Shown one piece after another: positions 8,218-17,782 of a DNA stretch of 64,000 nt (position 1 is the first letter of the stretch; every line of letters begins with the position of its first letter). The notes under the pieces are model-generated. The model was not told the DNA's origin and ran no database searches. It saw only the letters and a program-made list of their open reading frames with translations. This stretch comes from Muribaculaceae bacterium (lineage in GTDB: Bacteria > Bacteroidota > Bacteroidia > Bacteroidales > Muribaculaceae). The stretch covers positions 48,179 through 112,178 of the forward strand of contig JAGBIJ010000039.1 in the NCBI GenBank assembly GCA_017935045.1, written 5' to 3'. Made by a program: the position numbers and the translations under genes.

Positions 8218-9548
8218 AGATAGTGATTGCAGGAGCTGGCGAAGTAGGCAGCCACTTGGCCAAAATGCTCTCTAACGAAGATCAGGATATTATTTTGCTC
8301 GACAATGACCAGGAGAAGCTGGATCTTATCGACAGCAATTATAACCTGATGACATACAACGGATCCACATCCTCTTTCCGCTCTCTGAAAGATGTCGGTA
8401 TTCAGGATACGGATTTGTTTATCGCCGTCACGCCATACGAATCGTCCAATATCCTCTCCTGCGCGATAGCCAAGCAATTAGGTGCGCGCTGTACCGTAGC
8501 CCGAATCGACAATTTTGAATTTCTGAAGACAAGTAACAAAAAGACCTTAGCCGATATCGGTGTAGACCGGCTCATATATCCGGAGCACCTCGCGGCTCAG
8601 GAGCTGATTACCGCCCTCGAGCACAACTGGGCACGACACTGGGCCGAGCTGGCTCAGGGCCAGCTGCTACTTATAGGTGTCAAGCTCCGGGGTAACAGTC
8701 CTTTGATTGACAGGTGTCTGAAAGACTTGCCCGTATCTCAGCATACATTCCACGTAGCTGCCATAAAGCGCAATCACGAGACTATCATCCCTAATGGCAA
8801 CGATGCTGTCAGAGATGGAGATATTGTATTTTTCGTGACATTTGAGAAAGACGTGGACGATATCAGGCGGCTCTGCGGCAAAACTGCGTTCCCGATTAAA
8901 AAAGTCCTGATAATGGGAGGCACCCGTATAGCCATGCGCTTCGCATTGGAAAGCGAGGGGCGCTTCGATATAAAGATAATTGAGCCAAACAGAGCTGTCT
9001 GCGAACGCCTCGCCACACGTCTGCCCGACTGCGAGATAGAACATGGAGATGCCCGTGATGTAGACACACTCAAAGCCAACCATATAGGGCAGTACGATGC
9101 TTTTGTCGCTCTGTCAGAGTCGTCTGAGACCAACATCCTGTCATGCCTTACGGCCAAAGAGTTCGGATTACGCAAGACGGTGGCCGATGTCGAAAACATC
9201 CAGCTCATCGGACAGGCCGAAAGCCTGAACATAGGCACCATACTCAACAAGAAACTTATAGCCTCGTCACGCATCTTCAAGCTTCTGCTTGACGCCGACG
9301 AAAGCAATGCCAAATGCTTTGCCCTGGCCGATGCCGAAGTAGCTGAGCTGCAGGTCAAAGAAAAAGCCCGTATCACACGCGGCATGATCAAAGACCTGCG
9401 GCTGCCTTACGGTATGACACTGGCTGCCGTAATCCATGACGGAGTCTGCTCGCTCGTGACCGGCACAACACGCATTATGCCCGGTGATGGCGTAGTCGTA
9501 TTCTGTCTGAACGGCACAATACACAAAGTAGAGAAATGGTTTAACTGA
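8214..9548 (+). CDS. trkA: Trk potassium uptake system, NAD-binding subunit TrkA
   Basis: A 444-residue cytoplasmic gating subunit. Two RCK units are visible: a Rossmann motif GAGEVG at 7-12 and a second, weaker nucleotide fold at VLIMGGTRIA from about 231, each followed by a TrkA-C region. Start 8214 is preferred over the upstream in-frame ATG at 8190 because it gives the canonical MKIVIAGAGEVG opening and the four-base overlap with dxs. It partners TrkH, encoded 11 bases downstream. Two RCK units with a second unlike the first is the usual E. coli-type TrkA layout. Confidence 0.95.
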   Translation: MKIVIAGAGEVGSHLAKMLSNEDQDIILLDNDQEKLDLIDSNYNLMTYNGSTSSFRSLKDVGIQDTDLFIAVTPYESSNILSCAIAKQLGARCTVARIDNFEFLKTSNKKTLADIGVDRLIYPEHLAAQELITALEHNWARHWAELAQGQLLLIGVKLRGNSPLIDRCLKDLPVSQHTFHVAAIKRNHETIIPNGNDAVRDGDIVFFVTFEKDVDDIRRLCGKTAFPIKKVLIMGGTRIAMRFALESEGRFDIKIIEPNRAVCERLATRLPDCEIEHGDARDVDTLKANHIGQYDAFVALSESSETNILSCLTAKEFGLRKTVADVENIQLIGQAESLNIGTILNKKLIASSRIFKLLLDADESNAKCFALADAEVAELQVKEKARITRGMIKDLRLPYGMTLAAVIHDGVCSLVTGTTRIMPGDGVVVFCLNGTIHKVEKWFN

Positions 9549-9559
9549 CCTCACGCGAT

Positions 9560-11029
9560 ATGTTCTCAGGACGAAGGTACATCAACATCATAATGCTGCT
9601 GCGCGTCATAGGCTGGCTGCTGCTGATTGAGGCGGGATTCATGCTTGTGCCGTTGATTACTTCGATTATATACCATGAGAGCAGCTGTCTGCACTTCCTT
9701 ATAGGATTGGGCGCGACCCTCCTGTCAGGACTGATTATGATGAGTCTCAAGCCTAAAAGCAGGGAAATGGGCAAAAGGGAAGCTATTTTGCTTACCTCTA
9801 TGGTATGGATTGTGTTCTCACTGTTCGGCATGATACCGTTTCTTACCTCCCATATTCATTTCAGCTTTACCGACGCATTCTTTGAGACCATAAGCGGATT
9901 TACCACTACGGGTCTGTCAGTCTTGCCAAGCATAGACAATCTGCCCAAAAGCTTCGTGATATGGCGGTGTGTGATGCAATGGATAGGCGGTATGGGAATC
10001 ATACTCTTTACATTGGCAGTCCTTCCCATGCTCAATTATCAGGGAGGCATGCAGCTGTTCAATGCGGAAGTGAGCGGTATTACCCACAGTAAGCTACGCC
10101 CCAGAGTCAGTTCTACGGCCAAAGGCCTGTGGGCTGTCTACTTCTGTCTGACGGCAGCCATCATAGTGCTGCTTTCGTTGTCTGAGATGGACATCTTCGA
10201 TGCGATATGCTACGGATTGTCTACCGTCAGCACTGGTGGTTTCGCCACTTCTGATGCCGGCATGGGAGCCTGGGATTCGGTTTACATAAAGACCGTATTC
10301 AGCGTTTTCATGTTTCTTGGCGGAGTAAATTTCGCACTGATGTTTCAGGCCGGAACCGGAAATTTCAAACCTTTACGCCACAATACGGCTTTCCGCTGGT
10401 ACATCTGGATGACCCTTATTGCTACAGCTGTAATGGCAATCAGCCTCTCGTTACAGGGCCTCGCCGAAAATGTGGAAGATGTCACTATCGACCCGCTTTT
10501 CCAGGCTATATCCGTCATGTCTTCCACCGGACTTACAGAGCCTGATTTCGCCAGATGGGGCAGTCCGGCCGCCTGTCTGCTGGTCATAATGATGTTTGTA
10601 GGAGCATGTGCCGGCAGCACATGCGGCGGCGCCAAAATTGATCGTTTTATGGTATGCCTGAAGAACATCAAGAACGAATTTTTCAGAATCATGCACCCGA
10701 ACGCTGTCCTGACAGTCCGGGTAAACGGTAAAGGCACCTCATCCGATATTGTGGAAAAAGCGATAATGTTTCTTATCGTATACGTCATGGTCATCGGTCT
10801 GGCCGGAACCATATTCGTCTGTATGGGAATGAACATGATGGATGCTTACTTTTCAGCCCTTGAAGCCATCTCCAATACCGGCATATCCGTAAGCCTTGAT
10901 GGAATACCTACTGATTACTCGGCTTTCCCGACATTGGGGAAATGGGTCCTGTCGCTTGTAATGCTCACAGGTCGTCTGGAATTATATACCGTGTTGCTGC
11001 TGTTTACCCCTACATTCTGGACCAGATAG
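9560..11029 (+). CDS. trkH: Trk potassium uptake system, membrane subunit TrkH
   Basis: A 489-residue polytopic protein forming the ion pathway of the Trk system. Four pore-loop repeats can be traced by their glycine-containing filter segments: TTTGLSV, STGGFAT, SSTGLTEP and SNTGISVS. About eight to ten further hydrophobic helices surround them, as expected for this superfamily. It follows trkA in the same transcript, and the two proteins form one transporter. The family's length is about 480-490 residues, so it is complete. Confidence 0.96.
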   Translation: MFSGRRYINIIMLLRVIGWLLLIEAGFMLVPLITSIIYHESSCLHFLIGLGATLLSGLIMMSLKPKSREMGKREAILLTSMVWIVFSLFGMIPFLTSHIHFSFTDAFFETISGFTTTGLSVLPSIDNLPKSFVIWRCVMQWIGGMGIILFTLAVLPMLNYQGGMQLFNAEVSGITHSKLRPRVSSTAKGLWAVYFCLTAAIIVLLSLSEMDIFDAICYGLSTVSTGGFATSDAGMGAWDSVYIKTVFSVFMFLGGVNFALMFQAGTGNFKPLRHNTAFRWYIWMTLIATAVMAISLSLQGLAENVEDVTIDPLFQAISVMSSTGLTEPDFARWGSPAACLLVIMMFVGACAGSTCGGAKIDRFMVCLKNIKNEFFRIMHPNAVLTVRVNGKGTSSDIVEKAIMFLIVYVMVIGLAGTIFVCMGMNMMDAYFSALEAISNTGISVSLDGIPTDYSAFPTLGKWVLSLVMLTGRLELYTVLLLFTPTFWTR

Positions 11030-11328
11030 CAAGCGCAGGGCACGATGCTGACGGCAACACCAATTTAGCATATATGTGCAACTTATATTTCATATTTTCT
11101 TGAATATTAATGGATAATGACGCAATATAATTTATTGCTGAATAAAATAGCGGAATTGGCCGGTTTTCTCACTTATTTTTTGTAACTTTGCACGATAATT
11201 ACATCACGCCCAAGCCGCGTCTCGGCCGCATCTTCTGCTATATTCCTTCGCATTTACCGGATTATGGCCGAAGATCAGACGCCCTTGATTATATTTTTAA
11301 ACAGCCGCTAAGCATACGCCATCTGTAA
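11030..11328 (+). promoter_or_regulatory. Intergenic region with ftsK promoter
   Basis: About 300 bases, AT-rich in the first half, without a credible ORF. A perfect -7 box TAACTTTG lies at 11183-11190, preceded by a T-run; no TTTG is found at 19-21 bases (the nearest candidate, TTGG at 11156-11159, is 23 bases away). This predicts a leader of about 130 bases for ftsK. No terminator hairpin was recognised after trkH. Confidence 0.5.
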
Positions 11329-14031
11329 ATGAATGATTTTGAAACATATAATCCTGCGATAGAAGATAATGCCGGGGCTTTGTCATCGCGGACATATTCC
11401 GATATAGATTCCTCTGACATCAATTTTGGAAACGACCAGCCGGTATCGGGCGGTCCCAGAGAGCAAAAAGGGAAAAAGAGAGCAGGCGCCCGCAAGCCCC
11501 GGAAACAACGTTCGCGCAAAGCGGAACCCGGGGTCTCACTCAAAGAAGTGATTTCCACTTTTTTCGCCGACGGGCGCACAAGAGCCATCATAGGCATTGC
11601 CGCTCTGCTATTCGGCATATATCTGCTGTTGGCTTTCATTTCTTATATATCCGTTGGATTCCATGATCAGAGCGAAGTCCAGAATCTCGCTACCGGAGCA
11701 GCCTCGCACATCAGAAATACTGCCGGAGAAGGCGGCGCAAGACTCTCCGATATACTGATAAACGACTCTTTCGGGCTTGGATCAGGTGTGATTATCCTGT
11801 GGCTCGTTGGCATTGCGCTGAAGCAATTCGGCCTTTTGCGCTTTAAGATTGTCAATTTTACCATCAAATGCCTGGTGGCTCTCATCACGATTTCGCTAAT
11901 CATAGGTTTGCTGACCATAGGTCTTGACGCAGACTTCTTATGGGGAGGGGCGCACGGCTACTATGTTAACTCTCAGATTATCCACTACCTCGGCTGGGCA
12001 GGCGCCGCTCTGCTTTGCATTTTACTTGTCGCTCTGTTCTTCGTATTATGCCTCTATGACATTTACAAATTCTTTGCCCGCATAGCCGCCAAACGCAAGG
12101 AAGAGCGGGAAGCCAGAAAGGCCGAAGCAGAGAAGCGAGCTGAGCTTGAGCGCAAGATTGCCGACCTGCGGGCTCTCGAAGAGGAAGCCGAAATACCGGA
12201 CCAGGTATCTGCCGAGACTCAAGACGAATACCTTACTTTTACGGCTGCTGATTCCAATGAAGATTCAGCTGCCTCCAGTGAGGATAATGCCGTGTCTGAC
12301 AATCCGGATGTTGCTGACCATACGGATCGGAACCATGACACAGAGCCGGATTTTGACAGTGAAGATGACAATCTCCCCGCTCAGACATCGGCTCTTCAAG
12401 TAGTCGAAAAAACATACACTGAAGAAAACGACTCTGCGGCCGGGAATATGGAAATAGAGACATCGACAGGCACCATGACCGTGACTACCAACGAAATAGG
12501 CAAAGCTGTAGATGACAATTCCAATCCGAACGTATTTGATCCTACGGCAGAGCTGTCGCACTATCAGTTCCCGAGTTACAGCCTGCTCCGTGAATCCAGG
12601 ACACGCATCAGCGTAGACCAGGACGAGCAGCTCGAGAATCAGGAAAAGATTCGCTCCACATTGGCCGATTTCGGCATAGGCATCACAGACATACGCGCTA
12701 CCGTGGGTCCCACCGTCACACTCTACGAGATACGTCCTGACAAAGGAGTGAAGATAGCCAAGATTCGCAACCTCGGCGATGACATAGCTCTCAGTCTTGC
12801 CGCCCTCGGGGTGCGCATCATCGCGCCTATTCCGGGTAAAGGCACAGTAGGCATCGAAGTAGCCAACAAGGATCCGCAGACCGTATCCATGCGTACCATA
12901 ATAACCTCGGCAAAATATCAGGAGTGCAAATATGAGCTGCCGCTGGCTATAGGCTCTACCATCAACAATCAGGTCTACATAGCTGACCTGACCAAAATGC
13001 CACACTTGCTCGTAGCCGGCGCCACCGGTCAGGGTAAATCGGTGGGATTGAATTCCATGATTACGTCGTTGCTGTACAGCAAGCATCCGGCAGAGCTGAA
13101 ATTCGTCCTGATCGACCCCAAAATGGTAGAGTTCAGCCTCTATCGCGCTTTGGAACGACATTATCTCGCCAAGCTCCCGGACGAAGAGGAGCCGGTAATC
13201 ACCGTTCCGGAAAAAGTGGTTGCCACACTCTCCAGTCTATGTGTGGAAATGGGTATGCGCTACGATCTGCTAAAGTCGGCAGGCGTGAGAAATATCAAGG
13301 AATATAACGCGAAATTCATAGCCAAATCACTCAATCCGGAGAAAGGCCACCGCTTCATGCCGTACATAGTCGTGATCGTCGATGAGTTTGCCGACCTGAT
13401 TATGACCGTCGGCAAAGAAGTGGAGACTCCTATAGCGCGACTGGCACAGAAAGCGCGTGCGGTAGGCATACATGTCATACTCGCCACACAGCGCCCCAGC
13501 GCCAACGTGATTACCGGCGTCATTAAAGCCAACTTCCCGGCGCGCATAGCCTTCAAAGTAGCGTCCGGCATTGACTCCCGCACCGTACTCGACACAATGG
13601 GCGCGCAGCAGCTGATAGGCCGCGGTGACATGCTTATCAGCAACAATTCCGAAATGGAACGTGTACAATGCGCATTCATAGACACCCCTGAAGTCACTGC
13701 GATATGCGAACATATCAAGAACCAGGTCGGATACGCATCGGCATATCTGTTGCCCGAACCCGTAAATACCAACGGAGGCGACACCTCTGGCGGAGATACG
13801 GGATACGGTGACCGTGACCCCTTGTTCGAAGAGATAGCGCGGTGGGTCGTAACTGCCAATACGGCCTCTACAAGTTCGCTGCAGCGGCGTTACCGTATCG
13901 GTTTCAACAGAGCGGGCAGCATAATGGACCAGCTTGAGGCGGCAGGCATAGTAAGCCCGGCCTCCGGAGGCAAGCCAAGGCAAGTGCTTGTAGACGCACA
14001 GACGTTGGAAGCTATACTTGCCGGACTCTGA
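11329..14031 (+). CDS. ftsK: DNA translocase FtsK
   Basis: A 900-residue septal DNA pump that clears and aligns the chromosome termini at division. After a charged, basic N-terminal tail (about 1-85) come four hydrophobic segments (about 90-245), then a Lys/Glu coiled segment and an acidic linker (about 285-390). The motor follows: Walker A GATGQGKS at 564-571 and Walker B VVIVDEFADLIM with Asp685-Glu686. The C-terminal gamma winged-helix domain, with SSLQRRYRIGFNRAGSIMDQ, reads DNA polarity motifs. Complete for the Bacteroidetes form. lolA follows after 34 bases in the same direction. Confidence 0.96.
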   Translation: MNDFETYNPAIEDNAGALSSRTYSDIDSSDINFGNDQPVSGGPREQKGKKRAGARKPRKQRSRKAEPGVSLKEVISTFFADGRTRAIIGIAALLFGIYLLLAFISYISVGFHDQSEVQNLATGAASHIRNTAGEGGARLSDILINDSFGLGSGVIILWLVGIALKQFGLLRFKIVNFTIKCLVALITISLIIGLLTIGLDADFLWGGAHGYYVNSQIIHYLGWAGAALLCILLVALFFVLCLYDIYKFFARIAAKRKEEREARKAEAEKRAELERKIADLRALEEEAEIPDQVSAETQDEYLTFTAADSNEDSAASSEDNAVSDNPDVADHTDRNHDTEPDFDSEDDNLPAQTSALQVVEKTYTEENDSAAGNMEIETSTGTMTVTTNEIGKAVDDNSNPNVFDPTAELSHYQFPSYSLLRESRTRISVDQDEQLENQEKIRSTLADFGIGITDIRATVGPTVTLYEIRPDKGVKIAKIRNLGDDIALSLAALGVRIIAPIPGKGTVGIEVANKDPQTVSMRTIITSAKYQECKYELPLAIGSTINNQVYIADLTKMPHLLVAGATGQGKSVGLNSMITSLLYSKHPAELKFVLIDPKMVEFSLYRALERHYLAKLPDEEEPVITVPEKVVATLSSLCVEMGMRYDLLKSAGVRNIKEYNAKFIAKSLNPEKGHRFMPYIVVIVDEFADLIMTVGKEVETPIARLAQKARAVGIHVILATQRPSANVITGVIKANFPARIAFKVASGIDSRTVLDTMGAQQLIGRGDMLISNNSEMERVQCAFIDTPEVTAICEHIKNQVGYASAYLLPEPVNTNGGDTSGGDTGYGDRDPLFEEIARWVVTANTASTSSLQRRYRIGFNRAGSIMDQLEAAGIVSPASGGKPRQVLVDAQTLEAILAGL

Positions 14032-14065
14032 TATCGACAGTGACAAATATTTTCATCGAGAAAGC

Positions 14066-14698
14066 ATGAGACAACCGAACACATATCACAAACTGCTTTT
14101 TTTAGCGATAGCTCTTTTTATCAGTACCGTCACGACATCAGCCGCGCCCACAGCGGCCAGTGTCCTTGACAAAGCCGCATCAGCCTTACTCAAGGCAAAG
14201 ACAGTCACAGCTTCTTATACTGTAAAGTCAGGCGGAGCAGTACAGAAAGGCTCAATCAGCGTAAAAGGCAAAAAATTCTGCATCGCATGCGGAGGATTCG
14301 GAACCTGGTACGACGGGCGTACATTATGGAATTACAACAAAGCTGACAACGAAGTGACAATATCCGCGCCTACCGCTCAAGAGATAGTCACTGTCAATCC
14401 ATACGCGCTGCTCAGTTCTTACAAGACATTGTTTACAGCCAAATTGCAGAACAGCTCGATTGCCGGCACGTATGCCATAACGCTTACTCCGAAAAGCGCA
14501 CAGAATATGGTTCGTCATGCCGTGCTGTATATCCGTTCATCCGACAGCCAGCCTGTGCGGCTTGACGTGACAGACCGCACCGGAGCAAAATCCATTGTCG
14601 TGATTACCGACATCAGGCGCGGGAGCAAACTGACCGATTCGGCATTCGTATTCCCGTCTTCACGATATAAGAATGTCTCCACCATAGATTTGAGATAA
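14066..14698 (+). CDS. lolA: Outer-membrane lipoprotein carrier LolA-like protein
   Basis: A 210-residue periplasmic protein. The start at 14066 (MRQPNTYHKLLFLAIALF) gives a normal signal peptide ending near SAAPTAA; the upstream in-frame ATG at 14018 lies inside ftsK and adds an acidic leader, so it is rejected. The mature part shows the LolA pattern: KTVTASYTVKSGG, a strand-rich core with FGTWYDGRTLWNYNK, and VNPYALLSSY. LolA shuttles lipoproteins from the inner-membrane LolCDE complex to the outer membrane. Family members are divergent, and the low identity expected within the family lowers certainty on function slightly. Cotranscription with ftsK is common in Bacteroidales. Confidence 0.85.
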   Translation: MRQPNTYHKLLFLAIALFISTVTTSAAPTAASVLDKAASALLKAKTVTASYTVKSGGAVQKGSISVKGKKFCIACGGFGTWYDGRTLWNYNKADNEVTISAPTAQEIVTVNPYALLSSYKTLFTAKLQNSSIAGTYAITLTPKSAQNMVRHAVLYIRSSDSQPVRLDVTDRTGAKSIVVITDIRRGSKLTDSAFVFPSSRYKNVSTIDLR

Positions 14699-14724
14699 CA
14701 TTATAAAACCTGAATATAACAATC

Positions 14725-15660
14725 ATGGAAACAATCAAAACAAAATGTCTGATTATCGGCTCCGGCCCGGCCGGATATACCGCTGCTATTTATACCTCAC
14801 GCGCCAATCTCGGCCCTGTACTGTACGAGGGTATGCAGCCCGGAGGGCAGCTTACGATAACCACTGACATAGAAAACTTCCCCGGTTATCCGCAAGGTAT
14901 CAACGGTACGGAAATGATGGCTCAGTTCAAGGAGCAGGCCATGCGCTTCGGCGCCGACGTACGCCCCAACATCATAACCAAAATTGACTTTTCATCACGC
15001 CCCTTCCGTTGCGAGGCCGATAACGGCGACAAAATAGAGGCTGACACTATAATCATAGCCACCGGTGCCAGCGCAAAGTATCTCGGTCTGCCCGACGAGG
15101 AAAAATACCGTGGTATGGGCGTAAGCGCGTGCGCTACATGCGACGGCTTCTTCTATCGCAAGAAGAAAGTCGCTGTCGTAGGCGGCGGCGACACGGCATG
15201 TGAGGAAGCCCTGTATCTCAGCACGCTGGCCAAACAGGTGTACCTCATTGTACGCAAAGATTATCTGCGCGCATCCAAAGTGATGCAGCAGCGTGTGTTT
15301 GACCGCGAAAATATCACGATACTCTTCAACACCAACACCGTCGGCCTCTTCGGCGAAGACGGCGTGGAGGGCGCCCATCTCATCCGCCACAAGGGCACTC
15401 CCGAAGAAGAGAAGTTTGATCTTGAGATTGACGGATTCTTCCTGGCCATAGGCCACCGCCCGAATACCGACATATTCACAGCCATCGAGGTAGATGAAGC
15501 CGGCTATATCAAGACCTTCAACAATACCTCCGCCACCAACGTGGAAGGGGTCTTTGCTGCCGGCGATGTGGCCGATCCCCGCTACCGTCAGGCCGTGACA
15601 GCAGCTGGAGCAGGCTGCAAGGCGGCTATCGATGTTGAGCGCTTCCTCCTCGAACACTGA
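14725..15660 (+). CDS. trxB: Thioredoxin-disulfide reductase
   Basis: A 311-residue flavoenzyme that passes electrons from NADPH to thioredoxin. The FAD-binding motif GSGPAGYTAAIYTSRA opens the protein, the redox-active CATC lies at 136-139, the NADPH motif VGGGDTACEEAL follows, and the C-terminal FAD contact GVFAAGDVADPRYRQ is intact. Length is standard for the low-molecular-weight type. It is the last gene of ftsK-lolA-trxB and is followed immediately by a strong terminator. Confidence 0.97.
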   Translation: METIKTKCLIIGSGPAGYTAAIYTSRANLGPVLYEGMQPGGQLTITTDIENFPGYPQGINGTEMMAQFKEQAMRFGADVRPNIITKIDFSSRPFRCEADNGDKIEADTIIIATGASAKYLGLPDEEKYRGMGVSACATCDGFFYRKKKVAVVGGGDTACEEALYLSTLAKQVYLIVRKDYLRASKVMQQRVFDRENITILFNTNTVGLFGEDGVEGAHLIRHKGTPEEEKFDLEIDGFFLAIGHRPNTDIFTAIEVDEAGYIKTFNNTSATNVEGVFAAGDVADPRYRQAVTAAGAGCKAAIDVERFLLEH

Positions 15661-15667
15661 TATAATA

Positions 15668-15697
15668 TTACGGTGCCGGATTTTACCGGCACCGTAA
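15668..15697 (+). terminator. Rho-independent-type terminator after trxB
   Basis: A perfect 12-base stem (TTACGGTGCCGG at 15668-15679 with CCGGCACCGTAA at 15686-15697) closes a six-base loop ATTTTA. The following sequence is AT-rich (atataattt) rather than a pure T-run, which is usual in this phylum. The symmetrical stem could work in both directions. Confidence 0.8.
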
Positions 15698-15712
15698 ATA
15701 TAATTTCAATAT

Positions 15713-16147
15713 ATGACAAAATCCCATAACGACAAGCAGACCTTGATTGACAGCCGCTATCTGCGCATGGCACGCATCTGGGCTGAAAATTCATATTGCA
15801 CGCGTCGCCAGGTCGGCGCACTTATGGTCAAGGGCAACACTATTATTTCCGACGGTTACAACGGCACGCCATCGGGCTTCGACAACATCTGTGAGGATGA
15901 GTCCGGAGTTACATATCCCTACGTGCTGCATGCCGAGGCAAACGCCATAACCAAGGTGGCGCGTTCCAATAATTCAAGCGAGGGCAGCACACTGTATATT
16001 ACCGCATCTCCATGTCTTGAGTGTGCAAAACTTATAATTCAGGCTGGTATCAGACGAGTCGTATTTCACGAATTATACCGTATAACAGATGGCATCGACC
16101 TGCTTCGCAAGGCAGGTATCGAAGTTATACATCTGGAAGAAAATTAA
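15713..16147 (+). CDS. dCMP deaminase family protein
   Basis: A 144-residue zinc deaminase. The catalytic HAE motif is at 73-75 and the zinc-ligand PCLEC at 100-104. The N-terminal GALMVKGNTIISDGYNGTPSG segment is characteristic of the deoxycytidylate deaminase/ComE-like branch rather than of cytidine deaminase. The expected reaction is dCMP to dUMP, feeding thymidylate synthesis. It is the first gene after the trxB terminator and is followed after four bases by the S41 protease, so it appears to lead a four-gene operon. No full promoter was recognised. Confidence 0.92.
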   Translation: MTKSHNDKQTLIDSRYLRMARIWAENSYCTRRQVGALMVKGNTIISDGYNGTPSGFDNICEDESGVTYPYVLHAEANAITKVARSNNSSEGSTLYITASPCLECAKLIIQAGIRRVVFHELYRITDGIDLLRKAGIEVIHLEEN

Positions 16148-16151
16148 CATT

Positions 16152-17780
16152 ATGAACCGCAAAACCCTTTACGCCATTCTGCTTCCGATAGCAGGTGTGT
16201 TACTGTTGCTGCTCGGAATAGCAATAGGACATTTTATGTTCGGAGGAAAGGCCCGCGATGTCGCCGGCATGGACAAGATTCACGAAGTAATGTCTCTGAT
16301 TGACCAGCAGTACGTCGATACTCTCGACAGCAAGACCTTGACTGATATGGCGCTCACATCATTGCTGGCAAGTCTCGACCCACACTCCGAATATATCCCT
16401 AAGGAGGACCTGCAGGCTGTAAACGAAGACCTGGACGGTACTTTCTCTGGAGTAGGTATCAGTTTTCAGATTGTCAATGACACAGTGACAATAGTCGAAG
16501 CCATCACAGGCGGGCCGGCCGAAAAACTCGGTATTATGGCCGGCGACCGTATTATCTCGGCCAATGGCAAGAGCCTTACCGGCAGCGACGTCAGCAACGA
16601 AGATGTCTTCTCCACCCTCAGAGGCAAAAAGGGCACCAAGGTAACATTGGAAATCAAGAGGCTAAACTCTCCCCATACGTTTAAATACGAAGTAATCCGC
16701 AATGATATTCCTGTAAATTCCGTAGATGCCGCCTATATCATAGACGGCACCGACACCGGCTACATCAAGCTCTCTAAGTTTACCCGCAACACATATATGG
16801 AATTTCTCAACGCCTTGGTAGACCTGGATTCCAAAGGGCTTAAAAAGCTGATTATAGACCTGCGGGGAAATCCGGGTGGCTATATGGAGCAAGCTATATT
16901 GATTGCCAACGAGTTTCTACATCCCGGACAAAAGATTGTATTTACCAAATCCCGTACGGAAGAAAACAAACTCGATGCAGTCGCCGACGGCACCGGTTCG
17001 CATCAGAATATTCCTTTGGCCATAATCATCAATGAATATTCCGCATCTGCATCGGAAATCATAGCAGGAGCCATCCAGGACAACGACCGCGGGATTGTGG
17101 TAGGACGCCGGTCTTTCGGCAAAGGGCTGGTACAGAATCAGACAATGCTTCCCGACTCATCGGCCATACGTCTGACCGTCGCGCGTTATTATACCCCTTC
17201 CGGGCGCAGCATACAGAAAGAATACAAGATAGGGGAGGCCATCGATTACGACCGCGACATACTTGACCGGTACAACCGTGGAGAATTTTTCCACATCGAC
17301 TCCGTAAGCCTGGACCGCACGAAGAAATTCAGAACCATCGGCGGCAGAACCGTCTATGGAGGCGGCGGTATCATGCCTGATGTTTTTGTGCCTGAAGATA
17401 CTGTCGGCGTGACCACATATTATCTTAACGTAAGCAATGGCGGTCTTATACAGCAGTTCGCGTTCGGTATGGCGGATCGCTACCGTCCTTTGATGAAGGG
17501 AGTAAAAAAAGCCGGGCACGCACTTGAAATCATTCCGGAAGATGATCCCCTGATTGAAGAATTTGCTGAATTTGCCGAAGAAAGAGGTGTGCCGGCACGC
17601 TGGTATTATATCAATATATCGGCAGAGCTGATAGCCAACCAAATCAAATCGTTTGTCATACGGGATTTGCTCGGGTACAACGATTTTTATGAGATTTTCA
17701 ATCGCACGGACCGAACTATTCAGGCCGCTGTCGAGTTTTTAAATGAAGGGAAAATCCCCGAACGACCTATTTCAAGATAA
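16152..17780 (+). CDS. S41 family C-terminal processing peptidase (CtpA/Prc-like)
   Basis: A 542-residue protein with one N-terminal membrane helix (about 7-27) and a periplasmic body. A PDZ domain (about 90-180, with GVGISFQI and GIMAGDRI) precedes the protease domain. The SASASE segment at 297-302 contains the catalytic serine (probably Ser299) and SFGKG supplies the lysine at 324, a spacing of 25 as in known CtpA/CtpB enzymes. These proteases trim the C-termini of envelope proteins. The start at 16152 is chosen over the in-frame ATG at 16089, which lies within the deaminase gene. Coding continues with two bases to the cyclo-ligase gene. Confidence 0.93.
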   Translation: MNRKTLYAILLPIAGVLLLLLGIAIGHFMFGGKARDVAGMDKIHEVMSLIDQQYVDTLDSKTLTDMALTSLLASLDPHSEYIPKEDLQAVNEDLDGTFSGVGISFQIVNDTVTIVEAITGGPAEKLGIMAGDRIISANGKSLTGSDVSNEDVFSTLRGKKGTKVTLEIKRLNSPHTFKYEVIRNDIPVNSVDAAYIIDGTDTGYIKLSKFTRNTYMEFLNALVDLDSKGLKKLIIDLRGNPGGYMEQAILIANEFLHPGQKIVFTKSRTEENKLDAVADGTGSHQNIPLAIIINEYSASASEIIAGAIQDNDRGIVVGRRSFGKGLVQNQTMLPDSSAIRLTVARYYTPSGRSIQKEYKIGEAIDYDRDILDRYNRGEFFHIDSVSLDRTKKFRTIGGRTVYGGGGIMPDVFVPEDTVGVTTYYLNVSNGGLIQQFAFGMADRYRPLMKGVKKAGHALEIIPEDDPLIEEFAEFAEERGVPARWYYINISAELIANQIKSFVIRDLLGYNDFYEIFNRTDRTIQAAVEFLNEGKIPERPISR

Positions 17781-17782
17781 CC

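Noticed and set aside
12265-13161. A 298-codon minus-strand frame opposite ftsK
   Set aside because: Antisense shadow of the FtsK linker and motor region, with no domain pattern.
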